Source of the DNA: Clostridia bacterium
GTDB lineage: Bacteria; Bacillota; Clostridia; Oscillospirales; Acutalibacteraceae
NCBI GenBank assembly: GCA_900759575.1
Contig: CAAEVU010000046.1
Location: forward strand, 1 to 5,591
Direction: 5' to 3'
Length of the DNA stretch: 5,591 bases
Shown one piece after another: positions 1-5,591 of this stretch. Every line of letters starts with the position of its first letter. Position 1 is the first letter of the stretch. The notes under the pieces were generated by a model, which was not told where the DNA came from, ran no database searches, and saw nothing but the letters and a program-made list of their open reading frames with translations. A program made the translations under genes and the position numbers.

Positions 1-1615
1 GCTGTCGGAACGGCGCGACGTTATCATCGTGGCCAGCGTATCGTGCATCTATTCTCTGGGTGACCCTATCGATTACCGGACCATGGTCATTTCCCTGCGT
101 CCCGGCATGGAGAAGGACCGGGACGAGCTTTTGAAAAAACTGGTGGAGCTTCAATACGAGCGCAACGACGTGAACTTTATCCGCAATAAGTTCCGGGTCC
201 GGGGGGACGTGGTGGAGATCTTCCCCGCCAACGCCACGGATAAAGCGGTGCGGGTGGAGTTTTTCGGGGACGAGATCGACCGGCTCACCGAGTTCAACCC
301 CCTCACCGGGGATACCATCTCCGAGCTCAAGCACATCGCCATCTATCCCGCGTCCCATTATATTGTTCCCAAGGAGAAGATGGACAAAGCCATCCGGGAC
401 ATTGAGCAGGAAATGGAACAGCGGGTGGCCTATTTTAAGGAAGAGGGCAAGCTGATCGAAGCCCAGCGCATTGAGCAGCGCACCCGGTACGATATGGAGA
501 TGCTCCAGGAGATCGGTTTCTGCAAGGGCATCGAAAACTATTCCCGTGTGCTTTCCGGCCGGGAACCGGGCAGCGCCCCCTTCACCCTGCTGGACTATTT
601 CCCCGACGATTTCCTGCTGTTTGTGGACGAGTCCCATGTGACTTTGCCCCAGGTCCGGGGCATGTTCGCCGGGGACCGGGCCCGGAAGGAAATGCTGGTA
701 AATTACGGGTTCCGGCTGCCTTCCGCCTTTGACAACCGGCCCCTGAATTTTGACGAGTTCTATTCCCACATCAACCAGGCGGTGTTTGTCAGCGCTACGC
801 CGGGAGACATGGAATTGGAAAAATCCGCCCAGGTGGTGGAACAGGTGATCCGGCCCACCGGGCTTTTGGACCCGAAGATCACCGTCAAACCTACCGACGG
901 GCAAATCGACGATTTGATTTCGGAAATCAACCTCCGGGTGGAGAAACAGGAGCGGGTGTTGGTGACCACCCTGACCAAGAAAATGGCCGAGGACCTGACC
1001 TCCTACCTGGAAGGGTATGGTATCCGGGTGCGGTACATGCACCACGACATCGACACCGTGGAGCGGATGGAGATCATCCGGGACCTGCGTCTGGGAGAGT
1101 TCGACGTGCTGGTGGGCATCAACCTGCTGCGTGAGGGCTTGGATATCCCCGAGGTGTCCCTGGTGGCCATTCTGGACGCGGACAAGGAAGGCTTCCTCCG
1201 CAGCGGCCGCAGCTTGATCCAGACTATCGGACGTGCGGCCCGAAACGCCCAGGGCCAGGTCATCATGTACGCCGACGAAGTGACCCCCTCCATGGAACAG
1301 GCCATCACGGAAACAGAACGCCGCCGGGCCATCCAGGAGAAGTATAACGAAGAGCACGGCATCACCCCCCAGACCATCCGAAAAGATGTGGCGGACATTA
1401 TCGAGATTTCCTCTCACAAGGAGGAAAAGGGGAAAAAGAAGAAGCGCTATACCGCCGCCGAGCGTCAGGAACTCATCGCCAAGTATACCAAGGAGATGAA
1501 GGCTGCCGCCAAGCTGCTGGAATTCGAACACGCGGCGTACTTGCGGGATAAGATCAAAGAGCTGGAAGGGTCGGGCCCCCTGCCGGGGAAAAAGCGGCGG
1601 CTGCCCAAGCCCTGA
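1..1615 (+). CDS. uvrB: UvrB, excinuclease ABC subunit B (5' end outside window)
   Basis: UvrB is the DNA-damage-verifying, helicase-like ATPase of nucleotide excision repair. UvrA loads it at lesions and it then recruits UvrC. The frame is open from base 2 with no start, so 537 residues are visible; against a usual ~660-675, about 120-135 N-terminal residues are missing, including Walker A and most of the beta-hairpin. The GTG at 29 is an internal valine. Visible in order (numbered from base 2): FRVRGDVVEIFP around 64-75 in the UvrA-interacting domain 2; the DESH Walker B box at 209-212; SATP motif III at 264-267; GINLLREGLDIPEVSLVAIL from 372; QTIGRAARN (motif VI) at 407-415; a lysine-rich linker; and a C-terminal UVR motif near 488-523 that in this family contacts UvrC or UvrB. 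The protein ends in a basic tail, GKKRRLPKP. uvrA follows after 53 bases with no terminator, so the two are probably co-transcribed. Any promoter or LexA box lies upstream and cannot be seen. Identity is nearly certain. Confidence 0.98.
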   Translation, partial: LSERRDVIIVASVSCIYSLGDPIDYRTMVISLRPGMEKDRDELLKKLVELQYERNDVNFIRNKFRVRGDVVEIFPANATDKAVRVEFFGDEIDRLTEFNPLTGDTISELKHIAIYPASHYIVPKEKMDKAIRDIEQEMEQRVAYFKEEGKLIEAQRIEQRTRYDMEMLQEIGFCKGIENYSRVLSGREPGSAPFTLLDYFPDDFLLFVDESHVTLPQVRGMFAGDRARKEMLVNYGFRLPSAFDNRPLNFDEFYSHINQAVFVSATPGDMELEKSAQVVEQVIRPTGLLDPKITVKPTDGQIDDLISEINLRVEKQERVLVTTLTKKMAEDLTSYLEGYGIRVRYMHHDIDTVERMEIIRDLRLGEFDVLVGINLLREGLDIPEVSLVAILDADKEGFLRSGRSLIQTIGRAARNAQGQVIMYADEVTPSMEQAITETERRRAIQEKYNEEHGITPQTIRKDVADIIEISSHKEEKGKKKKRYTAAERQELIAKYTKEMKAAAKLLEFEHAAYLRDKIKELEGSGPLPGKKRRLPKP

Positions 1616-1618
1616 GGA

Positions 1619-1633
1619 CGGGGAAGATCCCCG
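1619..1633 (+). other. Small GC-rich hairpin between uvrB and uvrA
   Basis: CGGGG pairs perfectly with CCCCG around the loop AAGAT, and an inner A-T pair is possible. It begins three bases after the uvrB stop codon. No T-run follows, so it is not an intrinsic terminator. It could protect mRNA 3' ends or set the uvrB/uvrA ratio, but that is inference; a stem this short may also be chance in GC-rich DNA. Confidence 0.4.
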
Positions 1634-1652
1634 GAAGCAAACCTTGGATTAT

Positions 1653-1660
1653 AGGGAAGG
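1653..1660 (+). promoter_or_regulatory. Ribosome binding site of uvrA
   Basis: AGGGAAGG is purine-rich and partly complementary to the 16S rRNA 3' end. Eight bases separate it from the ATG at 1669. This supports that start, as does the usual UvrA N-terminus, in which an N-terminal beta strand and the H-x-L-K-N segment lead into Walker A within about 40 residues. Confidence 0.7.
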
Positions 1661-1668
1661 ATTTCAAT

Positions 1669-4494
1669 ATGAGTATCGATAAGATCGTGGTGCACGGCGC
1701 CAGGGAGCACAATTTAAAAAATATCGATGTGACCATCCCCCGGGACAAGCTGGTGGTGCTCACAGGGCTGTCCGGGTCGGGAAAGTCCTCTCTGGCCTTT
1801 GACACCATCTATGCAGAGGGGCAGCGGCGGTATGTGGAGAGCCTTTCCTCCTATGCCCGGATGTTTTTGGGCCAGATGGAAAAACCGGATGTGGATATGA
1901 TCGACGGGCTGTCTCCAGCCATTTCCATCGACCAGAAAACCACCTCCAAAAACCCCCGTTCCACCGTGGGCACGGTGACGGAGATCTACGACTACCTGCG
2001 TTTGCTCTACGCCCGCATCGGCATTCCCCATTGCCCCATCTGCGGCAGGGAGATCAAGCAGCAGACCATTGACCAGATCGTGGACCAGGTGCTTTCCCTG
2101 CCGGAGCGCACCAAGATCCAGGTGCTGGCGCCGGTTGTCCGGGGACGGAAGGGCGAACACGTGAAAGAATTCGACGCCGCCCGCCGGTCCGGTTTTGTCC
2201 GGGCCAGGGTGGACGGTTTGGTGTACGACTTGAACGAGAAGATCCAGTTGGAGAAAAACAAGAAACACACCATCGAGATCATTGTGGACCGACTGGTGAT
2301 CAAACCGGACATCCGCTCTCGTCTGGCAGATTCCATCGAGACAGCCTCCGGGCTTACCGGCGGCATTGTGATCATCAATGTCATTGACGGGGAGGACATC
2401 ACCTTCTCCCAGAATTACGCCTGCCCGGAACACGGTGTGTCCGTGGAGGAATTGACTCCCCGGATGTTTTCCTTCAACAACCCCTTCGGCGCCTGTAAAA
2501 AGTGTACCGGCCTGGGAGTGTTTATGAAGATTGACCCGGACCTGATCATCCCGGACAAGCGGCTTTCCATCAGCAAGGGCGGCTTGAAGGCCAGCGGCTG
2601 GGCCATGGAGGGCAGCACCATTGCGGCCATGTACATGAAAGGCTTGGCCCAGCATTACGGCTTTTCCCTGGATACCCCCATCGGGGAGCTGCCCGATGAG
2701 ATCGTGGACGTGCTGCTTTACGGCACCAAGGGGGAAAAGATCAAACTCCGCCGGGAAAGCGAATACGGCAGCGGCACTTATTCCGCGCCCTTCGAGGGGA
2801 TCATCAACAACCTGGAGCGCCGGTTCCGGGAGACTTCTTCCAGTTGGATCAAAGAGGAGATCGAGACCTATATGAGCGCCGTCCCCTGCGACGCGTGCCA
2901 CGGCCAGCGCCTTTCCCCGGAAAGCCTGGCAGTGACCGTGGGGGGGATCAATATCAGCGCCTTTTGCGATAAGTCCGTCACGGAAGCTTTGAAATTCATC
3001 CAATCCCTGGAGCTGACTCAGCGGGAGCAGATGATCGCCGCCCCCATTTTGAAAGAGATCAAGTCCCGTCTGGGATTCCTCCAAAGCGTGGGATTGGAAT
3101 ACCTGACCCTGTCCCGGTCCTCCGGCACCCTGTCCGGCGGGGAGAGCCAGCGAATCCGTCTTGCCACCCAGATCGGTTCTTCCCTGATGGGCGTGCTGTA
3201 TATCCTGGACGAGCCCAGTATCGGCCTGCACCAGCGGGACAACCACAAGCTTCTGAATACCCTGAAAAACCTGCGGGACCTGGGCAACACGGTGATCGTG
3301 GTGGAACACGACGAGGACACCATGCGGGAAGCGGATTACCTGGTGGATATTGGCCCCGGTGCGGGCATCCACGGCGGGGAAGTGATTTTTGCCGGACCGC
3401 CCAAGGAGATCGAACAGTGTGAGGGGTCTCTGACGGGACTGTACCTGAGTGGGAAACGGAAAGTGGAGGTGCCGGAGCACCGCCGGAAGGGCAACGGCAA
3501 GTTTTTGGAGATCCGGGGTGCTGCCCAGAACAACCTGAAAAACTTGAACGTGAAGATCCCCCTGGGAGAATTTGTCTGTGTCACCGGCGTGTCCGGGTCG
3601 GGCAAGTCTTCTCTCATCAACGAGATCCTCTATAAGAAGCTTGCCGCCGAACTGAACCGGGCCCACACCCATGCGGGCAAGCACAAGGAGATCCGGGGAT
3701 TGGAGCACCTGGACAAGGTCATCCAGATCGACCAGTCCCCCATCGGTCGCACTCCCCGTTCCAACCCGGCCACCTATACCGGTTTGTTCAATGACATCCG
3801 GGAGCTGTTCGCTTCCACCCAGGACGCCAAAATGCGGGGCTTTACCGCCAGCCGGTTCTCCTTCAATGTGAAAGGCGGCCGGTGCGAAGCTTGCCAGGGC
3901 GACGGCATCATCTGCATCGAAATGCACTTTTTGCCCGATGTGTATGTCCCCTGCGACGTGTGTAAGGGCCACCGTTACAATCGGGAGACCTTGGAAGTGA
4001 AGTACAAGGGCAAAAACATTTACGACGTGCTGGAAATGACCGTGGAAGAAGCCCTGGACTTTTTCCGGGATATTCCCAAGCTGGCCAGAAAGCTTCAGAC
4101 CATTTACGACGTGGGATTGGGCTATGTGAAAGTGGGTCAGCCCGCCACCACCCTGTCCGGCGGCGAAGCCCAGCGGGTGAAGCTTGCCACGGAGTTGTCC
4201 AAACGGGCCACCGGCAGGACCATCTATATCCTGGACGAGCCCACCACTGGCCTGCACATTGCCGATGTGCACCGTTTGATCGACGTACTCCAGCGGCTGG
4301 TGGACGCAGGGAACACGGTGGTGGTCATCGAGCACAACCTGGACCTGATCAAAACCGCGGACCACATCATCGACCTGGGGCCGGAGGGCGGCAACCGGGG
4401 CGGGGAGATCGTGGCCCAGGGCACGCCGGAACAGGTGGCCAAAGTACCGGAGTCCTATACCGGCCAGTATTTGAAGCCGCTTTTGGAAAAATAA
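1669..4494 (+). CDS. uvrA: UvrA, excinuclease ABC subunit A (damage sensor ATPase)
   Basis: UvrA is the dimeric ABC-type ATPase that scans DNA for helix distortions and hands lesions to UvrB. At 941 residues it is full length for the family (~940). The first half has Walker A GLSGSGKS (33-40), a UvrB-binding region (about 120-245), signature LSGGESQ (488-494) and Walker B LDEP with D514/E515. The second half has Walker A GVSGSGKS (640-647), signature LSGGEAQ (829-835) and Walker B with D856/E857. Zinc finger 2 is intact (C739, C742, C762, C765). Zinc finger 1 reads C252-P-E-H255 ... C276-x2-C279, with histidine replacing the usual second cysteine; His can still bind zinc. Two further CxxC pairs (C122/C125 and C407/C410) could form the extra zinc module I recall from the Geobacillus structure; that pairing is inference. 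C749 in finger 2 sits where E. coli has lysine. The gene lies downstream of uvrB in the usual Bacillota order and is followed by a terminator. No frameshift or truncation is seen. Confidence 0.99.
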   Translation: MSIDKIVVHGAREHNLKNIDVTIPRDKLVVLTGLSGSGKSSLAFDTIYAEGQRRYVESLSSYARMFLGQMEKPDVDMIDGLSPAISIDQKTTSKNPRSTVGTVTEIYDYLRLLYARIGIPHCPICGREIKQQTIDQIVDQVLSLPERTKIQVLAPVVRGRKGEHVKEFDAARRSGFVRARVDGLVYDLNEKIQLEKNKKHTIEIIVDRLVIKPDIRSRLADSIETASGLTGGIVIINVIDGEDITFSQNYACPEHGVSVEELTPRMFSFNNPFGACKKCTGLGVFMKIDPDLIIPDKRLSISKGGLKASGWAMEGSTIAAMYMKGLAQHYGFSLDTPIGELPDEIVDVLLYGTKGEKIKLRRESEYGSGTYSAPFEGIINNLERRFRETSSSWIKEEIETYMSAVPCDACHGQRLSPESLAVTVGGINISAFCDKSVTEALKFIQSLELTQREQMIAAPILKEIKSRLGFLQSVGLEYLTLSRSSGTLSGGESQRIRLATQIGSSLMGVLYILDEPSIGLHQRDNHKLLNTLKNLRDLGNTVIVVEHDEDTMREADYLVDIGPGAGIHGGEVIFAGPPKEIEQCEGSLTGLYLSGKRKVEVPEHRRKGNGKFLEIRGAAQNNLKNLNVKIPLGEFVCVTGVSGSGKSSLINEILYKKLAAELNRAHTHAGKHKEIRGLEHLDKVIQIDQSPIGRTPRSNPATYTGLFNDIRELFASTQDAKMRGFTASRFSFNVKGGRCEACQGDGIICIEMHFLPDVYVPCDVCKGHRYNRETLEVKYKGKNIYDVLEMTVEEALDFFRDIPKLARKLQTIYDVGLGYVKVGQPATTLSGGEAQRVKLATELSKRATGRTIYILDEPTTGLHIADVHRLIDVLQRLVDAGNTVVVIEHNLDLIKTADHIIDLGPEGGNRGGEIVAQGTPEQVAKVPESYTGQYLKPLLEK

Positions 4495-4501
4495 ACCAGA
4501 T

Positions 4502-4539
4502 CGGAGGATGTTTTGGCGCTGCGCCGAACGAATCCGCCG
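4502..4539 (+). other. Imperfect stem-loop between uvrA stop and terminator
   Basis: CGGAGGAT (4502-4509) can pair with ATCCGCCG (4532-4539) with one A-G mismatch, enclosing an inner GGCG-CTG-CGCC hairpin (4515-4525). It starts seven bases after the uvrA stop and ends just before the terminator stem. It may be part of the 3' UTR fold that stabilises the uvrBA transcript. The inner stem is only four pairs with a three-base loop, so the structure is tentative. Confidence 0.3.
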
Positions 4540-4540
4540 G

Positions 4541-4574
4541 AAGGGGAGGCGCTTTGCCTCTCCTTTTTCATTTT
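4541..4574 (+). terminator. Intrinsic terminator of the uvrBA operon
   Basis: AAGGGGAGGC (4541-4550) pairs with GCCTCTCCTT (4556-4565) over ten pairs with a single G-U, around the loop GCTTT. A T-rich tract follows immediately (TTTTT at 4564-4568, then CATTTT). This is a standard Rho-independent terminator 46 bases after the uvrA stop. It separates uvrBA transcription from the next gene. Confidence 0.93.
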
Positions 4575-4598
4575 ACCCGGCTCAAACCCCGGTTTTTC

Positions 4599-4627
4599 TT
4601 GCGTTTTCTAACGATTTCGACTATAAT
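4599..4627 (+). promoter_or_regulatory. Predicted SigA-type promoter of the DUF5685-like gene
   Basis: A perfect -10 box TATAAT (4622-4627) lies 17 bases downstream of a partial -35 box TTGCGT (4599-4604; first three bases match TTGACA). It sits in the only AT-rich stretch of the intergenic region, just after the terminator and pointing at the next gene. The start of transcription would be near 4633-4636, giving a leader of about 140 bases. The -35 is weak, so an activator may help. A poorer alternative -10, TACAAT at 4667-4672, lacks a well-spaced -35. Confidence 0.7.
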
Positions 4628-4648
4628 TGTTTACAATGTGTTCAACAC
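4626..4648. repeat. Two adjacent short palindromes at the predicted transcription start
   Basis: ATTGT-TT-ACAAT (4626-4637) and GTGTT-C-AACAC (4638-4648) are both perfect inverted repeats with five-base arms. They abut with no gap and begin on the last two bases of the -10 box. A repressor bound here would block RNA polymerase, so an operator role is plausible but unproven. They do not match the Bacillota LexA consensus, whose half-sites are GAAC...GTTC in the opposite order. Confidence 0.45.
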
Positions 4649-4656
4649 CTGATGGC

Positions 4657-4742
4657 CGGAATGGGATACAATAAATTCCGCGAAAGGGCGGTTGGACTCA
4701 TTTCCCCTGTCCATTTGCGGGGAAAACGGCGGGAGATCCCGT
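4657..4742 (+). promoter_or_regulatory. Structured 5' leader with possible H-type pseudoknot
   Basis: This stretch of the predicted untranslated leader holds several perfect complementarities. CGGAAT (4657-4662) pairs with ATTCCG (4675-4680). TGGAC (4693-4697) pairs with GTCCA (4709-4713). TTTCCCC (4701-4707), inside the loop of that stem, pairs with GGGGAAA (4719-4725), which is H-type pseudoknot topology with linkers of 3, 1 and 5 bases. CGGG/CCCG (4730-4741) forms a further small stem. I recognise no known riboswitch class. The fold could control translation or early termination, but no terminator-like T-run is present, so translational control would be likelier. GC-rich sequence gives chance stems, so confidence is limited. 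Confidence 0.4.
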
Positions 4743-4765
4743 CAGAAAGGACGGCCCGGGCGGGC

Positions 4766-4770
4766 AGGGA
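4766..4770 (+). promoter_or_regulatory. Weak ribosome binding site of the DUF5685-like gene
   Basis: AGGGA lies seven bases before the ATG at 4778. It is a weak Shine-Dalgarno, and a stronger AGAAAGGA at 4744-4751 is too far upstream (26 bases) to serve this start and has no start codon suitably placed after it. The ATG at 4778 is preferred because MFGYVRP is the N-terminus I remember for this family. Confidence 0.5.
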
Positions 4771-4777
4771 AACGAGT

Positions 4778-5591
4778 ATGTTCGGCTATGTGCGGCCCTT
4801 TAAATCGGAGCTGCTGGTGCGTCAGTACGACCAGTACAAGGCGGCTTACTGTCAGCTTTGCCGGTCGCTGAAAGAGCATTACGGAAGGCTTTCCTCTTTT
4901 ACCCTCAGCTATGACTGCACTTTTTATGCCCTGCTGATCCTTTCCGTCCAAGAGGCGAAACTCACCCTCCATCACGGGCGGTGTGTGATGAATCCCCTCA
5001 AACGCTGCGATTTTTTGCAGTCGGATGGGGAAGCCTATCACAAGGCGGCGGCCCTTTCCGTGCTGCTGACCTACCACAAACTCCGGGACAATCTGGAGGA
5101 CGACAGCTTTTGGAAATCCTTTGGCAGCCGGGTGTTTTTGCCCTTTGTTTCCCGGAAAGCCAAAAAAGCGGCAAAGGAATATCCCTTCCTGGCCAAAGAG
5201 GCCCAAAAGGCCATGGACGGCCAGCGGGAAGCGGAAGCTTCCGGCGGAGGGGTGGACGCTTGCGCCGAACCCACAGCCAAACTGTTGGAGGCTTTGTTTG
5301 GAGAGCTGGCCTGTGACAAAATGCAGGGGGCGGCGTTGGAGCGGTTCGGATATTTTCTGGGCCGGTGGATTTACCTGATGGACGCTGCCGACGACCTGAT
5401 AGACGACGTCAAAGAAAAAGCCTTCAACCCCTTTATCTCCCGGCTGGGACTGGAGGGAAAGGAAGAACTGACCCCCGAAGAGCGGAAGGCTGCCGATGAG
5501 GCCTGTAATCAGGCGCTCAACGCCACAGCGGCACAAATGGTGCTGGCGTTCAATTTGCTGGACCTGCAAAATTTTGGACCGATTTTGGAAA
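4778..5591 (+). CDS. DUF5685-family protein of unknown function (3' end outside window)
   Basis: The frame is open from ATG 4778 to the window end (271 codons, no stop), so the C-terminus is missing. The N-terminus MFGYVRPFKSELLVRQY followed by YCQLCR (24-29) is what I recall for DUF5685 proteins, common in Clostridia; their biochemical role is unknown to me. There is no signal peptide or clear transmembrane segment, so it is probably cytoplasmic. It looks mostly alpha-helical. Visible motifs are a CxxC pair (C25, C28); C69 and C77 flanking NPLK; YHKLRDNLEDD (99-109); a Lys/Ala-rich helix (126-146); and LMDAADDLIDDV (200-211) ending in KEKAFNPF. The two acidic segments and the CxxC could bind metal, which is inference. 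A terminator separates it from uvrA and it has its own predicted promoter and a structured leader. The reverse-strand frame across this region is a shadow. Family assignment is from memory. Confidence 0.85.
   Translation, partial: MFGYVRPFKSELLVRQYDQYKAAYCQLCRSLKEHYGRLSSFTLSYDCTFYALLILSVQEAKLTLHHGRCVMNPLKRCDFLQSDGEAYHKAAALSVLLTYHKLRDNLEDDSFWKSFGSRVFLPFVSRKAKKAAKEYPFLAKEAQKAMDGQREAEASGGGVDACAEPTAKLLEALFGELACDKMQGAALERFGYFLGRWIYLMDAADDLIDDVKEKAFNPFISRLGLEGKEELTPEERKAADEACNQALNATAAQMVLAFNLLDLQNFGPILE

Noticed and set aside
29..1615. GTG at 29 as a real start of a shortened UvrB
   Set aside because: The frame is open upstream and bases 2-28 encode LSERRDVII, which continues the conserved UvrB sequence, so the gene begins outside the window.
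1768..3612. Near-identical direct repeats at the two Walker A regions of uvrA (about 1768-1793 and 3589-3612)
   Set aside because: They are explained by the ancient duplication of ABC ATPase halves within UvrA and conserved P-loop codons. There is no sign of a recent repeat or mobile element.
1714..4365. Very long open frame (883 codons) on the reverse strand, covering most of uvrA
   Set aside because: The plus strand is unmistakably UvrA with all motifs. A long antisense frame is expected where codons strongly favour G or C in third position, and its product is a low-complexity His/Gln/Gly-rich shadow with no recognisable domain.
4513..4611. Short TTG-started frame (32 codons) after a GGAGG between uvrA and the promoter
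   Set aside because: It runs straight through the terminator stem and T-tract and ends near the -35 region. The GGAGG is better explained as part of a stem, and the peptide has no recognisable features.
4626..4648. LexA (SOS) operator near the second promoter
   Set aside because: The Bacillota LexA box needs GAAC and GTTC half-sites facing each other with four bases between. The dyads here have different half-sites.
4647..4687. Resemblance of ACCTGATGG...CGCGAAAGGG to the 3' half of a TPP riboswitch
   Set aside because: The other half of the aptamer, with the CTGAGA box and its helix, is absent upstream, and the match to the CGxAGGGA segment is imperfect. The downstream gene is not a recognisable thiamine gene.
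4742..5569. Reverse-strand open frame of 275 codons at the window's end
   Set aside because: The same DNA read forward gives a continuous protein with family-like motifs (MFGYVRP, YCQLCR), a promoter and a start codon. The reverse frame has none of these.

Overview
The window carries two long plus-strand housekeeping genes, uvrB (5' end cut off) and uvrA (complete). They are followed by a short intergenic region and the first 271 codons of a third plus-strand gene that looks like a DUF5685-family protein. The protein sequences, the strong preference for G or C at third codon positions, and features such as CPEHG in the first UvrA zinc finger suggest a moderately GC-rich gut-type Clostridia (Oscillospiraceae/Ruminococcaceae-like Bacillota). 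This assignment rests on remembered family resemblance, not on a search.

Layout: bases 1-1615 encode the C-terminal ~80% of UvrB. A 53-base gap holds a small GC-rich hairpin and a Shine-Dalgarno sequence. Bases 1669-4494 encode a full-length 941-residue UvrA. Bases 4495-4777 are non-coding: a convincing intrinsic terminator (4541-4574), then a promoter with a perfect TATAAT (4599-4627). Two back-to-back short palindromes sit at the presumed transcription start. A leader of about 140 bases follows, whose stems include a sterically plausible H-type pseudoknot. The DUF5685-like gene starts at 4778 and runs off the window. All genes point the same way, and the long reverse-strand frames are shadows of these genes.

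UvrA and UvrB act together in nucleotide excision repair. UvrA dimers find distorting lesions and load UvrB, which verifies the damage and recruits the UvrC nuclease. The uvrBA order is a classical Bacillota operon. Its promoter, where a LexA box would be expected, lies upstream of the window. The third gene is separated by a terminator and has its own promoter, so nothing here ties it to repair.

I see no clear undescribed system. The best second-look items are the structured leader and palindromes before the DUF5685-like gene, and that protein's paired acidic helices and cysteines.
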